This document shows, one piece after another, positions 25,806-36,142 of a stretch of DNA of 64,000 nucleotides (the stretch's first letter is position 1; every line of letters begins with the position of its first letter). The DNA is from Halomonas sp. A11-A (GTDB lineage Bacteria; Pseudomonadota; Gammaproteobacteria; Pseudomonadales; Halomonadaceae), in contig NZ_QGTM01000005.1 in assembly GCF_003182195.1 (NCBI RefSeq), positions 1-64,000 on the forward strand, in the 5' to 3' direction. Below the pieces are notes generated by a model, which saw only the letters and a program-made list of their open reading frames with translations, was not told the origin of the DNA and ran no database searches. A program made the position numbers and the translations under genes.

Positions 25806-27127
25806 GCGTCATCTCCCCGGCGCGACTCGAAGCGGCGCTCGATGAAGGTGGCCAGGGCCTGCTGGGAGCCACTGATATCCGGAAGCTCCGGGCGAATCGC
25901 CTGGGCCTTGAGCTCGCGCAGGCGCTCGACGACCGACTGGACGCCGGAGGCGTCGGTGTCGTAGTAGCCCTCGATCAGGGTCAGCGCCTTGTCGAGGCTC
26001 GCCTCGAAGAGTTCCTGCTCCTCCTTGAGCAGCGCCAGCTGAGACTGCTCCAGCACCAGGCGCACGCTCTGGCGCAGGTAGGACTCCTGCTCCGGGGTAA
26101 TCAGCGCCTCCAGGTCGGCGTCGTGGTGGCGGATGGTGACCAGCTCCTTGAGCTCCTGGCCGAAGCGTGAAAGCTGCTGCTGCCAGGTGCCGCTGGGCGC
26201 TTCCGTGATGCCGGAGCGCACGGTGACCTCCTCGATCTCCTGGGAGAGCGGCTGGCGGGCGATCTGCTGCTGCTGGGCGTTGAGGGCCAGCCACAGGCCG
26301 GTGCGGTCGACCCGCGGTACGGCATCCAGGGCGGCCAGCTCGCTGGCGATCTCGCGGCGCACCGGCACCAGGGCGGGGTTGTCCGCCTCGCGCAGGCGAT
26401 CATCGGCGGTACGCAGCAGGGCCGCGGCGCCCTGGACATCGCGCTCCAGCTGCAGGCGCTGGTTGGCCAGGCGCAGCAGGTAGGCGGCCTCGGCGTGGAG
26501 CCAGTCGCGCTCGTCGGCCTCCTGCTCGCTGGAGAGCTCGTCGAGCACCCGGTCGAGGGTCTGGTTGACCTCGTCGCGATAGTCGGCGAACTCGCCCTGC
26601 AGGCTGGCGATGGCGGCGTCGCGCTCGCGCTCGCCCTCGTCCAGGCGGCTCTCCAGGCCCGCCAGGTCGGCGGCGCTGGCGAACTGACCGGAGGCGGACT
26701 CCAGCTCGGCGATGCGCGCCTGCTGGGCCTCGAGCTTCTGCCACGCCTGCCAGCCAAACAGCACCACGGCGATGGCCAGCAGGATCACCAGCACGATGGC
26801 GGCGAGGCCCGCCTTGCCGCCCTTGCCGTCACCGCCGCCAGCCGGGGGAGCCGCGGCACCCGCGCCGCTGCCGCCGGATACCGGCCGGGGCTCGGCGGGC
26901 TTAACCTTGTCGTCGGCAGCGCCAGCGGCCTTGGAGGCAGCGGTCGGCTTGGCCGGCGCGGCGACGCTGTTCGCCGCCGGCTGCGCCGAGTCCTGGGTGG
27001 TCTTGTCGTAGCGCCGCGAACGACGCCGGTTCTGGTGATTGCCCTTGCCGGCGTCGCCGCCCGAGGTCGCCGCTTGCGCGCCGTCAGACGCCTTCTGCTC
27101 ATCCTGCTCGTGTGGTTGCTTGCTCAT
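25802..27127 (-). CDS. hemX: HemX-like protein (uroporphyrinogen-III C-methyltransferase-like)
   Basis: A 441-residue membrane-anchored protein. A long Ala/Ser/Lys-rich N-terminal region (about 1-125) is followed by one transmembrane helix (LAAIVLVILLAIAVVLFGW), then a coiled coil and a helical domain exported to the periplasm. The DUF513/HemX family is found after hemD in gammaproteobacteria, and the old methyltransferase label is not supported by any motif here. ATG 27127 has AAAGGG about ten bases upstream. An in-frame ATG at 27166 would overlap hemD. Confidence 0.85.
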   Translation of the reverse strand: MSKQPHEQDEQKASDGAQAATSGGDAGKGNHQNRRRSRRYDKTTQDSAQPAANSVAAPAKPTAASKAAGAADDKVKPAEPRPVSGGSGAGAAAPPAGGGDGKGGKAGLAAIVLVILLAIAVVLFGWQAWQKLEAQQARIAELESASGQFASAADLAGLESRLDEGERERDAAIASLQGEFADYRDEVNQTLDRVLDELSSEQEADERDWLHAEAAYLLRLANQRLQLERDVQGAAALLRTADDRLREADNPALVPVRREIASELAALDAVPRVDRTGLWLALNAQQQQIARQPLSQEIEEVTVRSGITEAPSGTWQQQLSRFGQELKELVTIRHHDADLEALITPEQESYLRQSVRLVLEQSQLALLKEEQELFEASLDKALTLIEGYYDTDASGVQSVVERLRELKAQAIRPELPDISGSQQALATFIERRFESRRGDDA

Positions 27128-27134
27128 CTTGTCG

Positions 27135-27929
27135 CTAGCCCTTTTCGAGATCGTCTTGATCGACATCGGCTTCCTGCGGGTGGCAGGCGGCGGCCAAGGC
27201 CGTCGTCAGCGCGGTCGGCGTGGCGCCGGACGCCACGACAGGGGCACGAAACCCCAGTTTGCCGGCCAGTGTAGCCAACCGGGCGCTGGAAACGATTAGC
27301 GGTTGGTTCAAGGCGGCACCTGTGCACCATCTTGCCAGATGTTCGAGGATTTCTCCGCTGCTGACCACCAGGGCACGAAAGTCGCCCCGGGCCAGGCGGC
27401 GCTGCATGTCGGGAGAGGGGGGGAGCGGGGTGCGGCGATAGACCGCCAGGCGGGTCAGGCGGGCGCCGCGTTCGGCGAGGGTCTCGGCCAGCAGGGTGCG
27501 CCCCCCCTCGCCGGCCACCAGCAGGACCTTCTCGCCATCGAGGCGCTGCAGGGAGCCCAGCCGCAGCAGCGCCTCGCTGGTGTCCTCGCCGGCCGCGGCA
27601 GGCGGCACATGCACCCGCACGCCGAGCGCCTGGTGCAGGGCGGCGGCGGTGGCCGCCCCCACGGCGTAGTAGTCGATGCCCACAGGCAGCTGCGGCCAGT
27701 AGCGGTCCAGCGCCTCGGCCAGACACTCGGCGGCGAAGGGGCTCACCACCACTACCCGCCGGAACTGGTCGAAGTCGAGCCAGGCGGCGCGCTGCTCCGG
27801 CGTCTCGGGCAGCGCCTCGAGGCACAGCGCCTCGAGGCGGGCCACCGGCAGGCCCTGAGCCTCGATGGCCGCGGCCAGCACGCCGCCCCGCTCGCCGGGG
27901 CGTGTGATCACGACCGGCTGGGCGCCCAT
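27135..27929 (-). CDS. hemD: uroporphyrinogen-III synthase
   Basis: The 264-residue cytosolic enzyme cyclises hydroxymethylbilane to uroporphyrinogen III. The N-terminal VVITRPGERGGVLAAAI, central FYAVGxAT-like YYAVGAATAAAL and VSSGEILEHL fit the bilobed HemD fold. HemD is poorly conserved, so position directly after hemC is strong support. ATG 27929 shares one base with the hemC stop (TGATG). Confidence 0.92.
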   Translation of the reverse strand: MGAQPVVITRPGERGGVLAAAIEAQGLPVARLEALCLEALPETPEQRAAWLDFDQFRRVVVVSPFAAECLAEALDRYWPQLPVGIDYYAVGAATAAALHQALGVRVHVPPAAAGEDTSEALLRLGSLQRLDGEKVLLVAGEGGRTLLAETLAERGARLTRLAVYRRTPLPPSPDMQRRLARGDFRALVVSSGEILEHLARWCTGAALNQPLIVSSARLATLAGKLGFRAPVVASGATPTALTTALAAACHPQEADVDQDDLEKG

Positions 27930-28870
27930 CAGCCGGCGCCGTAGACCTCGGCGAGGATCTCGCCGGCGCCCATCTCGAGCAGCTCCTCGGCGACGCGGAT
28001 GCCCAGCGCCTCCGGCTCGTGGATGGAGCCGCGCCCCTCGGCGCGCAGCACCCGGCTGCCGTCCGGGGTGCCCACCAGGGCGCGCAGCCACAGGGTCTGG
28101 CCGTCATTCTCGAACACCGCATGGCCGCCGATGGGGACCTGGCAACCGCCCTCCAGGCGGGTGTTCATGGCGCGCTCGGCGCGCACCCGGGTGGCGGTAT
28201 CGGGGTCGTCCAGGGGCGCCAGCAGGGCGATCAGCTCGGGGTCGCGGAGGCGGCACTCGATGCCCAGCGCCCCCTGGCCGCAGGCCGGCAGGCACACCTC
28301 GGGGGGCAGCTCCATGGCAATGCGCTCGTCGAGGCCCAGGCGGCGCAGCCCGGAGGTGGCCAGGATGATGGCGTCGAACTCGCCGGCGTCGAGCTTGGCC
28401 AGGCGGGTCTGGACGTTGCCGCGCAGGGAGAGGATCTCGAAGTCCGGGCGCGCCTCCTGCATCTGCAGGCCGCGGCGCAGGCTGGAGGTGCCGATGCGCG
28501 CCCCTTCGGGCAGCTCGTCGAGGCTCCGGTAGTGGTTGGAGACGAAGGCGTCGGTGGCCTCGGCGCCGGCGAAGATCACCGAGAGGCCGAGCCCCTCGGG
28601 GAAGTGCATCGGCACGTCCTTCATGGAGTGCACGGCGATGTCGGCGCGGCCGTCGAGCATCGCCTCCTCCAGCTCCTTCACGAACAGCCCCTTGCCCCCC
28701 ACCTTGGCCAGCGGCGTATCGAGGATCTTGTCGCCGCGGGTGGACATGGCCACCAGCTCCACCTCAAGGCCGGGGTGGAGCTCCATGAGGCGGTCGCGGA
28801 CATGTTCGGCCTGCCACAGGGCCAGTTGACTCTTGCGGGTGGCAATACGCAGCTTGGTGATAGCTTGCAC
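27929..28870 (-). CDS. hemC: hydroxymethylbilane synthase (porphobilinogen deaminase)
   Basis: The enzyme condenses four porphobilinogens. It has 313 residues, as in E. coli, when started at GTG 28870, which has AGGGAGAA upstream; the open frame extends further but without family similarity. The dipyrromethane-cofactor cysteine is C243 in [32 protein letters not shown] and HSMKDVP are conserved. It is the first gene of the leftward hemCDXY operon, divergent from argH. The 28871-28990 stretch upstream is relatively A+T-rich and probably holds its promoter. Confidence 0.96.
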   Translation of the reverse strand: MQAITKLRIATRKSQLALWQAEHVRDRLMELHPGLEVELVAMSTRGDKILDTPLAKVGGKGLFVKELEEAMLDGRADIAVHSMKDVPMHFPEGLGLSVIFAGAEATDAFVSNHYRSLDELPEGARIGTSSLRRGLQMQEARPDFEILSLRGNVQTRLAKLDAGEFDAIILATSGLRRLGLDERIAMELPPEVCLPACGQGALGIECRLRDPELIALLAPLDDPDTATRVRAERAMNTRLEGGCQVPIGGHAVFENDGQTLWLRALVGTPDGSRVLRAEGRGSIHEPEALGIRVAEELLEMGAGEILAEVYGAG

Positions 28871-29029
28871 GAAGTTCTCCCTGTCCCGGTCCCCTGCCGG
28901 CGTCCAGCGTCGCCGGCGCCCGATGATATTGGCATTCTCTAGAGCATATCGGCTGTCATCATAAAGCACCCGGCAGGGCAGGAGAAACCGACGCCCCGGA
29001 CGCCCCCTCGCCAGGCCGACGGACTCTGG

Positions 29030-29035
29030 TACACT
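29030..29035 (+). promoter_or_regulatory. candidate extended -10 promoter for argH
   Basis: TGGTACACT contains TACACT with an upstream TGG, an extended -10-like pattern, about 90 bases before the argH start. No clear -35 was found. Confidence 0.4.
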
Positions 29036-29125
29036 GCCCGGCATGTCCAGCCAGCGCCGCCGCGGCGGCGCCGGGGCCCTGTGGCCCCGCTTCACCGCAA
29101 CCCGTTACGCAGGATGCAAAGTCCG

Positions 29126-30556
29126 ATGAGCGCAGATTCCACCACCGCCGGCACCAACCAGTCCTGGGGCGGCCGCTTCAACGAGCCCACCGACGCCTTC
29201 GTCGCCCGCTTCACCGCCTCGGTCGGCTTCGACCAGCGGCTGGCCTTCCACGACATCCAGGGCTCCATCGCCCATGCCACCATGCTGGCCCGGGTCGGGG
29301 TGCTCAGCGAGGCCGAGCGCGACGCCATCGTCCAGGGCTTGACCGAGATCCGCGGAGAGATCGAGCGCGGCGAGTTCCAGTGGTCGGTGGCGCTGGAAGA
29401 CGTGCACATGAACATCGAGGCACGCCTCACCGACAAGATCGGCATCACCGGCAAGAAGTTGCATACCGGCCGCTCCCGCAACGACCAGGTGGCCACCGAC
29501 ATCCGCCTCTTCCTGCGCGACGAGATCGACCGGGTGGCCGCCGAGCTCGCCCGCCTGCGCCGCGGCCTGATCGAACTGGCCGACCGCGAGGCCGACACCA
29601 TCATGCCCGGCTTCACCCACCTGCAGACGGCCCAGCCGGTCACCTTCGGCCACCATCTGCTGGCCTGGCACGAGATGCTGGCCCGCGACCACGAGCGGCT
29701 GCTCGACTGCCGCCGCCGGCTCAACGTGATGCCCCTGGGCGCGGCCGCCCTGGCCGGCACCACCTACCCCATCGATCGCCACGTCACCGCCGAGCTGCTG
29801 GGCTTCGCGCGCCCCGCCGAGAACAGCCTGGACGCGGTGAGCGATCGGGACTTCGCCATCGAGTTCACCGCCTTCGCCAGCCTGCTGCTGATGCACCTGT
29901 CGCGGATGAGCGAGGAGCTGGTGCTGTGGACCAGCGCCCAGTTCGATTTCATCGACCTGCCCGACCGCTTCTGCACCGGCTCCTCGATCATGCCGCAGAA
30001 GAAGAACCCGGACGTGCCGGAGCTGGTGCGCGGCAAGACCGGCCGGGTCTACGGCCACCTGATGGGCCTGCTGACCCTGATGAAGTCCCAGCCGCTGGCC
30101 TACAACAAGGACAACCAGGAGGACAAGGAGCCGCTGTTCGATGCCGTGGACACCGTCAAGGACTGCCTCAAGGCGTTCGCCGACATGGTGCCGGCCATCG
30201 AGCCGAAGAAGGCGCAGATGGCCGAGGCGGCCCGCCGCGGCTTCTCCACCGCCACCGACCTGGCCGACTACCTGGTGCGCCGTGGCGTGGCATTCCGCGA
30301 CGCCCACGAGATCGTCGGCCTCTCCGTGGCCTACGGCCTCAAGCAGCAGAAGGACCTCTCCGAGATGAGCCTCGAGGAGCTCCGGCAGTTCTCGGACGTC
30401 ATCGAGGGTGACGTCTTCGCGGTGCTGACCCTGGAGGGCTCGGTGGCCGCCCGCAACCATATCGGCGGCACCGCCCCGGATCAGGTGCGCGCCGCCGCCC
30501 AGCGGGCCCGCGACGCCCTGGCCGCGATGGAGAGCGCCGCGGAGGCCGGCGCCTGA
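29126..30556 (+). CDS. argH: argininosuccinate lyase
   Basis: The last step of arginine synthesis, splitting argininosuccinate into arginine and fumarate. The protein has 476 residues with the fumarase/aspartase-superfamily signature [11 protein letters not shown] around residues 288-298 and the N-terminal WGGRF at 14-18. ATG 29126 (MSADSTT) is chosen because upstream in-frame ATGs add unrelated sequence. The N-terminus before WGGRF is still slightly long. The stop shares one base with lptM, the next gene. Confidence 0.96.
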   Translation: MSADSTTAGTNQSWGGRFNEPTDAFVARFTASVGFDQRLAFHDIQGSIAHATMLARVGVLSEAERDAIVQGLTEIRGEIERGEFQWSVALEDVHMNIEARLTDKIGITGKKLHTGRSRNDQVATDIRLFLRDEIDRVAAELARLRRGLIELADREADTIMPGFTHLQTAQPVTFGHHLLAWHEMLARDHERLLDCRRRLNVMPLGAAALAGTTYPIDRHVTAELLGFARPAENSLDAVSDRDFAIEFTAFASLLLMHLSRMSEELVLWTSAQFDFIDLPDRFCTGSSIMPQKKNPDVPELVRGKTGRVYGHLMGLLTLMKSQPLAYNKDNQEDKEPLFDAVDTVKDCLKAFADMVPAIEPKKAQMAEAARRGFSTATDLADYLVRRGVAFRDAHEIVGLSVAYGLKQQKDLSEMSLEELRQFSDVIEGDVFAVLTLEGSVAARNHIGGTAPDQVRAAAQRARDALAAMESAAEAGA

Positions 30557-30720
30557 TGCGCCGCCTGGCACTCGCCGTCCTGCCCCTGGCGCTGGTCATG
30601 GCGCTGGGCCTGGCCGGCTGCGGCCAGAAGGGCCCCCTCTACCTGCCCGATGACGAGCAGGCGGCCGAGCAGTACGGCCCCCGCGACGCCGACAACGCCC
30701 CCGACGACAGCGAGACCTAG
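30556..30720 (+). CDS. lptM: LPS translocon maturation chaperone LptM (YifL-type lipoprotein)
   Basis: A 54-residue lipoprotein. The hydrophobic signal ([20 protein letters not shown]) is followed by the lipobox cysteine C22 in LAGCGQKGPLYLP. The GCGQKGPLYLP block is the hallmark of the YifL family, shown in E. coli to help LptD fold and form its disulphides at the outer membrane. Its ATG overlaps the argH stop (TGATG), and lysA begins two bases after its stop. The placement just ahead of lysA/dapF is the usual one in this class. Confidence 0.9.
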   Translation: MRRLALAVLPLALVMALGLAGCGQKGPLYLPDDEQAAEQYGPRDADNAPDDSET

Positions 30721-30722
30721 GC

Positions 30723-32000
30723 ATGGATCATTTCGAGTATCGCGACGGCGTGCTCTACGGCGAGGAGGTCCCCCTGACCCGCATCGCCGAGCAGTTCGGC
30801 ACGCCCTGCTACGTCTACTCCAAGGCCACCCTGGCCCGGCACTTCCGCGCCTATACCGAGGCGCTGGGCGGCCACCCCCACCTGATCTGCTACGCGGTGA
30901 AGGCCAACTCCAACCTCGCCGTGCTGGGCCTGCTGGCCCGCCTGGGCGCCGGCTTCGACATCGTCTCCGTGGGCGAGCTGGAGCGGGTGCTGGCCGCCGG
31001 CGGCGACCCCGCCAAGGTGGTCTTCTCCGGTGTGGCCAAGCAGGAGGCCGAGATGGCCCGGGCGCTGGAGGTGGGCATCAAGTGCTTCAACGTGGAGTCG
31101 CGCCCCGAGCTCGAGCGTCTGAATGAGGTGGCAGGCCGGCTCGGCAAGGTGGCCCCGGTGTCGCTGCGGGTCAACCCGGACGTGGACGCCGGCACCCACC
31201 CCTACATCTCCACCGGGCTCAAGGACAACAAGTTCGGCATCCCGGTGGACGAGGCGCTGGCGGTCTACGAACTGGCCGCGAGCCTGCCCCATGTGAAGGT
31301 GACCGGCCTGGACTGCCATATCGGCTCCCAGCTCACCGAGCTCTCGCCCTTCCTGGACGCCCTGGACCGCCTGCTGGTGCTGCTCGAGCGCCTGCGCGAG
31401 CGGGGCATCGAGGTGGAGCACCTGGACCTCGGCGGCGGCCTCGGCGTGCCCTATCGCGACGAGCATCCGCCGGCGCCCTTCGACTACGCCTCGGCCCTGC
31501 TGGAGCGCCTCTCCCGCTGGGCCGGCAGCGAGCGGCTGACCCTGCTCTTCGAGCCGGGCCGCTCGATTGCCGCCAACGCCGGCGTGCTGCTGACCCGGGT
31601 GGAGTTCCTCAAGCCCGGCGAGACCCAGAACTTCGCCATCGTCGACGCCGGCATGAACGACCTGATCCGCCCCGCCCTCTACCAGGCGTGGCAGGCGATC
31701 CTGCCGGTGGATACCCGCCGCGCCCGGGAGAGCGCCACCTACGACGTGGTGGGCCCGGTGTGCGAGACCGGCGACTTCCTGGGCAAGGAGCGCGAGCTTG
31801 CCATCGCCCCGGGCGACCTGCTGGCGGTGCGCTCCGCCGGCGCCTACGGCTTCGTGATGGCCTCCAACTACAACAGCCGCCCGCGCCCCGCCGAGGTGAT
31901 GGTGGACGGCGAGGCCAGCCACCTGGTGCGCCGCCGCGAGCGCCTCGAGGAGCTGTGGGCCGGCGAGGCGCTACTGCCCGACGAGGAGGGCGCTCGCTGA
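30723..32000 (+). CDS. lysA: diaminopimelate decarboxylase
   Basis: A 425-residue PLP enzyme of the alanine-racemase fold that converts meso-DAP to lysine. The PLP lysine is in CYAVKANSN near residue 61. Further family motifs are [31 protein letters not shown] and the C-terminal CETGDFLGK with the catalytic cysteine. The stop overlaps the dapF start by one base. Confidence 0.97.
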   Translation: MDHFEYRDGVLYGEEVPLTRIAEQFGTPCYVYSKATLARHFRAYTEALGGHPHLICYAVKANSNLAVLGLLARLGAGFDIVSVGELERVLAAGGDPAKVVFSGVAKQEAEMARALEVGIKCFNVESRPELERLNEVAGRLGKVAPVSLRVNPDVDAGTHPYISTGLKDNKFGIPVDEALAVYELAASLPHVKVTGLDCHIGSQLTELSPFLDALDRLLVLLERLRERGIEVEHLDLGGGLGVPYRDEHPPAPFDYASALLERLSRWAGSERLTLLFEPGRSIAANAGVLLTRVEFLKPGETQNFAIVDAGMNDLIRPALYQAWQAILPVDTRRARESATYDVVGPVCETGDFLGKERELAIAPGDLLAVRSAGAYGFVMASNYNSRPRPAEVMVDGEASHLVRRRERLEELWAGEALLPDEEGAR

Positions 32001-32833
32001 TGCTGCTGCACTTCACCAAGATGCATGGGCTGGGCAACGACTTCATGGTGATCGACCTGGTCACCCAGCGGGCGCGTCTGCAGGACGACCAGATCCGCCG
32101 CCTGGCCGACCGCCGCTTCGGCGTCGGCTTCGACCAGCTGCTGATCGTCGAGCCGCCCCGGGACCCGGACATGGACTTCCGCTACCGGATCTTCAACGCC
32201 GACGGCAGCGAGGTGGAGAACTGCGGCAACGGGGCGCGCTGCTTCGCCCGCTTCGTGCGCGACCAGCGCCTGACCCACAAGCACGAGATCCACGTGGAGA
32301 CCGCCGGCGGCCCGCTGGTGCTGCTGGTGGAGGACGACGGGCGAGTGCGGGTCGACATGGGTGAGCCGCGCTTCGCCCCCGAGGCACTGCCCTTCGATGC
32401 CGCCGAGGATCGCCCGCTGCACCCCCTGGTGGTCGACGGCGAGCGCATCGAGATCGGCGTCGTCTCCATGGGCAACCCCCACGCGGTGCTGCGGGTCGAC
32501 GACGTCGACACTGCCCCCGTCGAGCGCCTGGGGCCCGCCATCGAGGCCCACCCACGCTTTCCGAAGCGGGTCAACGCGGGCTTCATGCAGATCGTCTCCC
32601 CCCACGAGATCCGCCTGAGGGTGTACGAACGCGGCAGCGGCGAGACCCTGGCCTGCGGCACCGGCGCCTGCGCCGCGGTGGCCTGCGGCATCCGCCAGGG
32701 GCTGCTCGAGAGCCCGGTCACCGTGCACCTGCCCGGAGGCGACCTGAGCATCGAATGGGGAGGCCCCGGCACCTCTCTGGCCATGAGCGGCCCCGCCGAA
32801 CGCGTCTATGACGGCCGCATCATCCTGACCTGA
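32000..32833 (+). CDS. dapF: diaminopimelate epimerase
   Basis: The 277-residue PLP-independent epimerase makes meso-DAP from LL-DAP for peptidoglycan and lysine. The two catalytic cysteines lie in ENCGNGARC (about residue 75) and LACGTGACA (about 219), in two pseudo-symmetric halves. It starts at ATG 32000, which overlaps the lysA stop. Confidence 0.97.
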   Translation: MLLHFTKMHGLGNDFMVIDLVTQRARLQDDQIRRLADRRFGVGFDQLLIVEPPRDPDMDFRYRIFNADGSEVENCGNGARCFARFVRDQRLTHKHEIHVETAGGPLVLLVEDDGRVRVDMGEPRFAPEALPFDAAEDRPLHPLVVDGERIEIGVVSMGNPHAVLRVDDVDTAPVERLGPAIEAHPRFPKRVNAGFMQIVSPHEIRLRVYERGSGETLACGTGACAAVACGIRQGLLESPVTVHLPGGDLSIEWGGPGTSLAMSGPAERVYDGRIILT

Positions 32834-32863
32834 GCCCACCGGGCCGACCGCCGAGGAATCCGC

Positions 32864-33580
32864 ATGTCACGAGCCGCCCCCGAACCGCGCAAGACCCTCG
32901 ACCCGGACCGGGTCGCCGAATGGCTGGCCACCCGCCCGGACTTCTTCGTCGGTCGCGAGGGCCTGCTGCAGCAGCTCAAGGTGCCGCATCCCGAGGCCCG
33001 CGGCGCCACCTCGCTGCTGGAGCGGCTGGTCCACGATCTGCGCACCCGCGCCGAGCAGGCCGAGTGGCGCCTCGAGCAGCTGCTGGAGTCGGCCCGCCAC
33101 AACGAGGCCCAGTACCGCCGCACCCGGGAGCTGGTGCTGGCCCTGCTGGAGGCCGAGGATGGCGACGCCCTGGGCCAGGCCCTGGCCACCCAGTTCTGCG
33201 AGCGCTTCTCCACGCCGGCGGTGGCACTGTGGTGTCCAGCCAGCCTCACCGACGCCGAGCCCCAGCCGCCCCAGGCGCCGCGCCAGGTGCTCGACGAGCA
33301 CGCCGGCTCACGCCTGGCGGCCCTGCTCGACGGCCGCACCAGCCGCTGCACCCGGCTCACCCCCACCGACTGGAAGCGGCTGCTGCCCCATACCACGGCG
33401 CCACGGCGCTCCGGCTCCTGCGCCATCACCCGACTGACCCTGGGCGAGCCGCTGGGCTACCTGGTGCTGGCCAGCCCCGACGCCGATCACTTCCGCGCCA
33501 GCATGGATACCCTGTTCACCGAATACGTGGGCGACGTGGTGGCCCGGCTGCTGGTGCGCCACGCCCGGCGCCATGACTGA
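32864..33580 (+). CDS. DUF484 family protein
   Basis: A 238-residue soluble protein. The N-terminal LDPDRVAEWLATRPDFFVGREGLLQQLKVPH is the DUF484 signature, a short coiled coil follows (about 45-85), and the C-terminal half has a GAF-like fold. The family is always found between dapF and xerC in this group of bacteria, but its function is unknown. Its end overlaps the xerC start by eight bases. Confidence 0.9.
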   Translation: MSRAAPEPRKTLDPDRVAEWLATRPDFFVGREGLLQQLKVPHPEARGATSLLERLVHDLRTRAEQAEWRLEQLLESARHNEAQYRRTRELVLALLEAEDGDALGQALATQFCERFSTPAVALWCPASLTDAEPQPPQAPRQVLDEHAGSRLAALLDGRTSRCTRLTPTDWKRLLPHTTAPRRSGSCAITRLTLGEPLGYLVLASPDADHFRASMDTLFTEYVGDVVARLLVRHARRHD

Positions 33581-34508
33581 GCGCCCCCCTGCCACGCCCC
33601 TGGCCCGCGAGGTCGAGGCCTTCCTGGCCGGGCTCGCCCGCACCGCGAGCCCGGCCACCCTGGACGCCTACCGCCGCGACCTCGCCGCCCTGCTGGCCTT
33701 CCTGGACGAGCGCGGCATCGAGGAGTGGTCACGGCTGAACGCCGCCCTGCTGCGCCGCTTCCTGGGCGATGAGCGCGCCCGGGGCCTGGCCCCGCGCAGC
33801 CTGGCCCGGCGGCGCTCGGCGATCTCGCGGCTGGCCGACCACCTGGTGGCCGCCGGTCGGCTGACCCACAATCCGGTGGCCCTGACCCGGGCGCCGCGCC
33901 AGCCGCGCCACCTGCCGCGGCCGGTGGACGTCGACCGCCTGAAGGGCTTCCTGGAGACCCCTCACGACGGCTCGCCGCTGGCGGTGCGCGACCAGGCGAT
34001 GCTGGAGCTCTTCTACTCCAGCGGCCTGCGCCTGGCCGAGTTGGCGGGCCTCGACCTGACCGACCTGCAGCCCGAGCGGGTGCGGGTGCTGGGCAAGGGC
34101 GGCAAGCCCCGCCAGGTGCCGGTGGGCCGCCATGCGCGCCGCGCGCTGGACACCTGGCTCGCCCTGCGCGAGACCCTGGCGGCGCCCGGCGAGACGGCGC
34201 TCTTCGTGGGCCAGCGCGGCACCCGCCTCGGCCACCGCGCCATCCAGCAGCGCCTGGCGCTGATCGCTCGCCGCCGCGGCCTCGACGAGCACCTGCACCC
34301 CCACCGCCTGCGCCACTCCTTCGCCAGCCATCTGCTGGAGTCGAGCCAGGACCTGCGCGCCGTCCAGGAGCTGCTGGGCCACGCCAACCTGGCTACCACC
34401 CAGGTCTATACCCGCCTCGACTGGCAGCACCTGGCGGCCAGCTACGACGCTGCCCACCCGCGGGCGCGGCGCCGGCCCGCCGCGGCACCCGACGAGGAAC
34501 CATCGTGA
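33573..34508 (+). CDS. xerC: tyrosine recombinase XerC
   Basis: A 311-residue site-specific recombinase that, with XerD, resolves chromosome dimers at dif. The N-terminal SAM-like core-binding domain covers about 9-95. The catalytic residues are R153, K175, H244 and R247 (HPHRLRH), H270 (LLGHANL) and nucleophile Y279 (TTQVYTRLD). Its place in the dapF-DUF484-xerC-yigB cluster identifies the housekeeping enzyme rather than an island integrase. Confidence 0.96.
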   Translation: MTERPPATPLAREVEAFLAGLARTASPATLDAYRRDLAALLAFLDERGIEEWSRLNAALLRRFLGDERARGLAPRSLARRRSAISRLADHLVAAGRLTHNPVALTRAPRQPRHLPRPVDVDRLKGFLETPHDGSPLAVRDQAMLELFYSSGLRLAELAGLDLTDLQPERVRVLGKGGKPRQVPVGRHARRALDTWLALRETLAAPGETALFVGQRGTRLGHRAIQQRLALIARRRGLDEHLHPHRLRHSFASHLLESSQDLRAVQELLGHANLATTQVYTRLDWQHLAASYDAAHPRARRRPAAAPDEEPS

Positions 34509-35290
34509 GACTCGAGGCGATCACCTTCGACCTGGACGACACCCTGTGGGACAACGGCGGGGTGATGCGGCGCACCGAGGAGGGCCACTACGCCTGGCTG
34601 GACGCGGCGCTGCACGCATGGCTGGAAGAGCGGAGGCAAGATCGGCTGGAAGAGCGCCTCGGCGGCCACGCCGACGGGGCAGAGCCGTCAGGCGCCCGCG
34701 GCCGCTTCGCCGAACGCTTCCCGCTGGCGGCCTTCATCGAGCGCCGCCTTCGCCTGGCCGGCGCCCACCCGCTGCGCCGCGGCGACTTCACCTGGCTGCG
34801 CCACCGTGCATTGACCGAACTGCTTAACGAGTATGGCCTGGCCGCGGAGCACGCCGACCATTGGGCCAGCCGTGCCATGGCGCGCTTCATGGTGCTGAGG
34901 CACGAGGTCACGCCCCACGCCGAAGTGGACGAGCTGCTGGACGAGCTGGGCAGGCGCTACCGGCTGGCCAGCATCACCAACGGCAACGTGGAGATCGCCC
35001 GCCTGGCGCTGGGGCGCCACTTCCCGGTGGCCATCGCCGCGGGCGAGCTGCTCGCCCCCAAGCCCGACCCACGCCCCTTCCTGGCCGCCCTGGCCCGGCT
35101 CGGCACCCCGCCATCACGGGCGCTGCACGTGGGAGACTCCTGGGCCGAGGATGCCCTGCCGGCGCGCCGCCTGGGCATGCAGGCGGCCTGGATCGGCCCG
35201 GACGACCGCGCCCTGCCCGCCGGCATCCACCGCCTGGACCACGTCCGCGAGCTGCCCGAGCTGATCGCCTGGCTGGAGAGGCGGCGCTAG
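34505..35290 (+). CDS. yigB: HAD-family phosphatase (YigB-like)
   Basis: A 261-residue HAD hydrolase. Motif [10 protein letters not shown] is at 9-17, motif II ITNGNVE near 158, motif III lysine in [10 protein letters not shown], and motif [16 protein letters not shown]. coli YigB acts on FMN and sugar phosphates, and the genomic position is the same. GTG 34505 is the start and overlaps the xerC stop by four bases. The gene ends on a CTAG shared with the convergent engB stop. Confidence 0.88.
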   Translation: MRLEAITFDLDDTLWDNGGVMRRTEEGHYAWLDAALHAWLEERRQDRLEERLGGHADGAEPSGARGRFAERFPLAAFIERRLRLAGAHPLRRGDFTWLRHRALTELLNEYGLAAEHADHWASRAMARFMVLRHEVTPHAEVDELLDELGRRYRLASITNGNVEIARLALGRHFPVAIAAGELLAPKPDPRPFLAALARLGTPPSRALHVGDSWAEDALPARRLGMQAAWIGPDDRALPAGIHRLDHVRELPELIAWLERRR

Positions 35291-35904
35291 CCCTCCTCGC
35301 TGCCCAGCAGCCAGGCGTCCAGGCGCGCATGCGCCTCCTCGATGCCCTGCCCCTTGAGGGACGAGAAGAGCTGGACGGTCACCAGGTCCTCCCACTCGCG
35401 CAGGCGCGAGCGAACCTGCTGCAGGGCGCTGGCCGCCGCGCCGCGCTTCAGCTTGTCGGCCTTGGTGAGCAGGATATGCACCGGCATCGACTGGTCGTCG
35501 GCCCAGCCCAGCAGGGTCTGGTCGAACTCGGAGAGCGGGTGGCGCACGTCCATCACCAGCACCAGGCCGCGCAGCGAGGCGCGCCGCTGCAGGTAGTCCG
35601 AGAGGTGGCGCTGCCACTCCAGCTTGACCTGCTCGGGCACCTTGGCGAAACCGTAGCCGGGCAGGTCCACCAGGCGCCGGTCGGCATCCTCGCCCAGGGT
35701 GAAGAAGTTGATCAGCTGGGTCCTGCCGGGGGTCTTGGAGGTGCGCGCCAGGGCCTTCTGACGGGTCAGGGTATTGATGGCGCTGGACTTGCCGGCGTTG
35801 GAGCGTCCGGCGAAGGCCACCTCGGCGCCGCTGTCGAGCGGACACTGGGCCAGGGTCGGGGCGCTGGTGAGGAAACGGGCAGTCTGATAGTTGAGTCGCG
35901 CCAT
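35287..35904 (-). CDS. engB: ribosome biogenesis GTPase YsxC/EngB
   Basis: A 205-residue GTPase needed for large ribosomal subunit assembly. The G1 motif is GRSNAGKSS (about 31-39), G3 is DLPGYGF and G4 is TKADK. ATG 35904 gives the family length (about 200-210). The open frame upstream is not used. Its stop TAG and that of yigB are the two strands of one CTAG. Confidence 0.94.
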   Translation of the reverse strand: MARLNYQTARFLTSAPTLAQCPLDSGAEVAFAGRSNAGKSSAINTLTRQKALARTSKTPGRTQLINFFTLGEDADRRLVDLPGYGFAKVPEQVKLEWQRHLSDYLQRRASLRGLVLVMDVRHPLSEFDQTLLGWADDQSMPVHILLTKADKLKRGAAASALQQVRSRLREWEDLVTVQLFSSLKGQGIEEAHARLDAWLLGSEEG

Positions 35905-35976
35905 GGCGGTGACATCCTGACGATGGTCGAAGGGAGACGGGGCGCGGCTTGCATTCCCGCCGCCGGGGTGATTCGG

Positions 35977-35982
35977 TATAAT
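35977..35982 (+). promoter_or_regulatory. consensus -10 box upstream of cytochrome c4
   Basis: A perfect TATAAT lies 160 bases before the cytochrome start, predicting a leader of about 150 bases. The -35 region is weak (TTCCCG at a 17-base spacing). The 35905-36142 region has no gene; its position next to engB is where some gammaproteobacteria encode an sRNA, but I see no terminator before the cytochrome gene. Confidence 0.5.
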
Positions 35983-36142
35983 GCAGTGTCTTTTGTCTGC
36001 GACCCGGGGCACGCTAGTGTACCACCGCGCCCTCGACGTCCGCGAACCGCCGGCGCCTGCGCAAGGCCCCGAGCAGGCTCGCGATCCGGGCGGCTCCCAG
36101 GGTACGTACCGGTCAACAATGTAACGGCAAAGTGGATTAGCG

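Noticed and set aside
33573-34508. island integrase
   Set aside because: The tyrosine recombinase sits in the conserved dapF-DUF484-xerC-yigB cluster, so it is the housekeeping XerC.
35905-36142. separate Spot 42-like sRNA gene next to engB
   Set aside because: There is a good -10 box, but no terminator before the cytochrome c4 start, so the transcript is more simply its leader.
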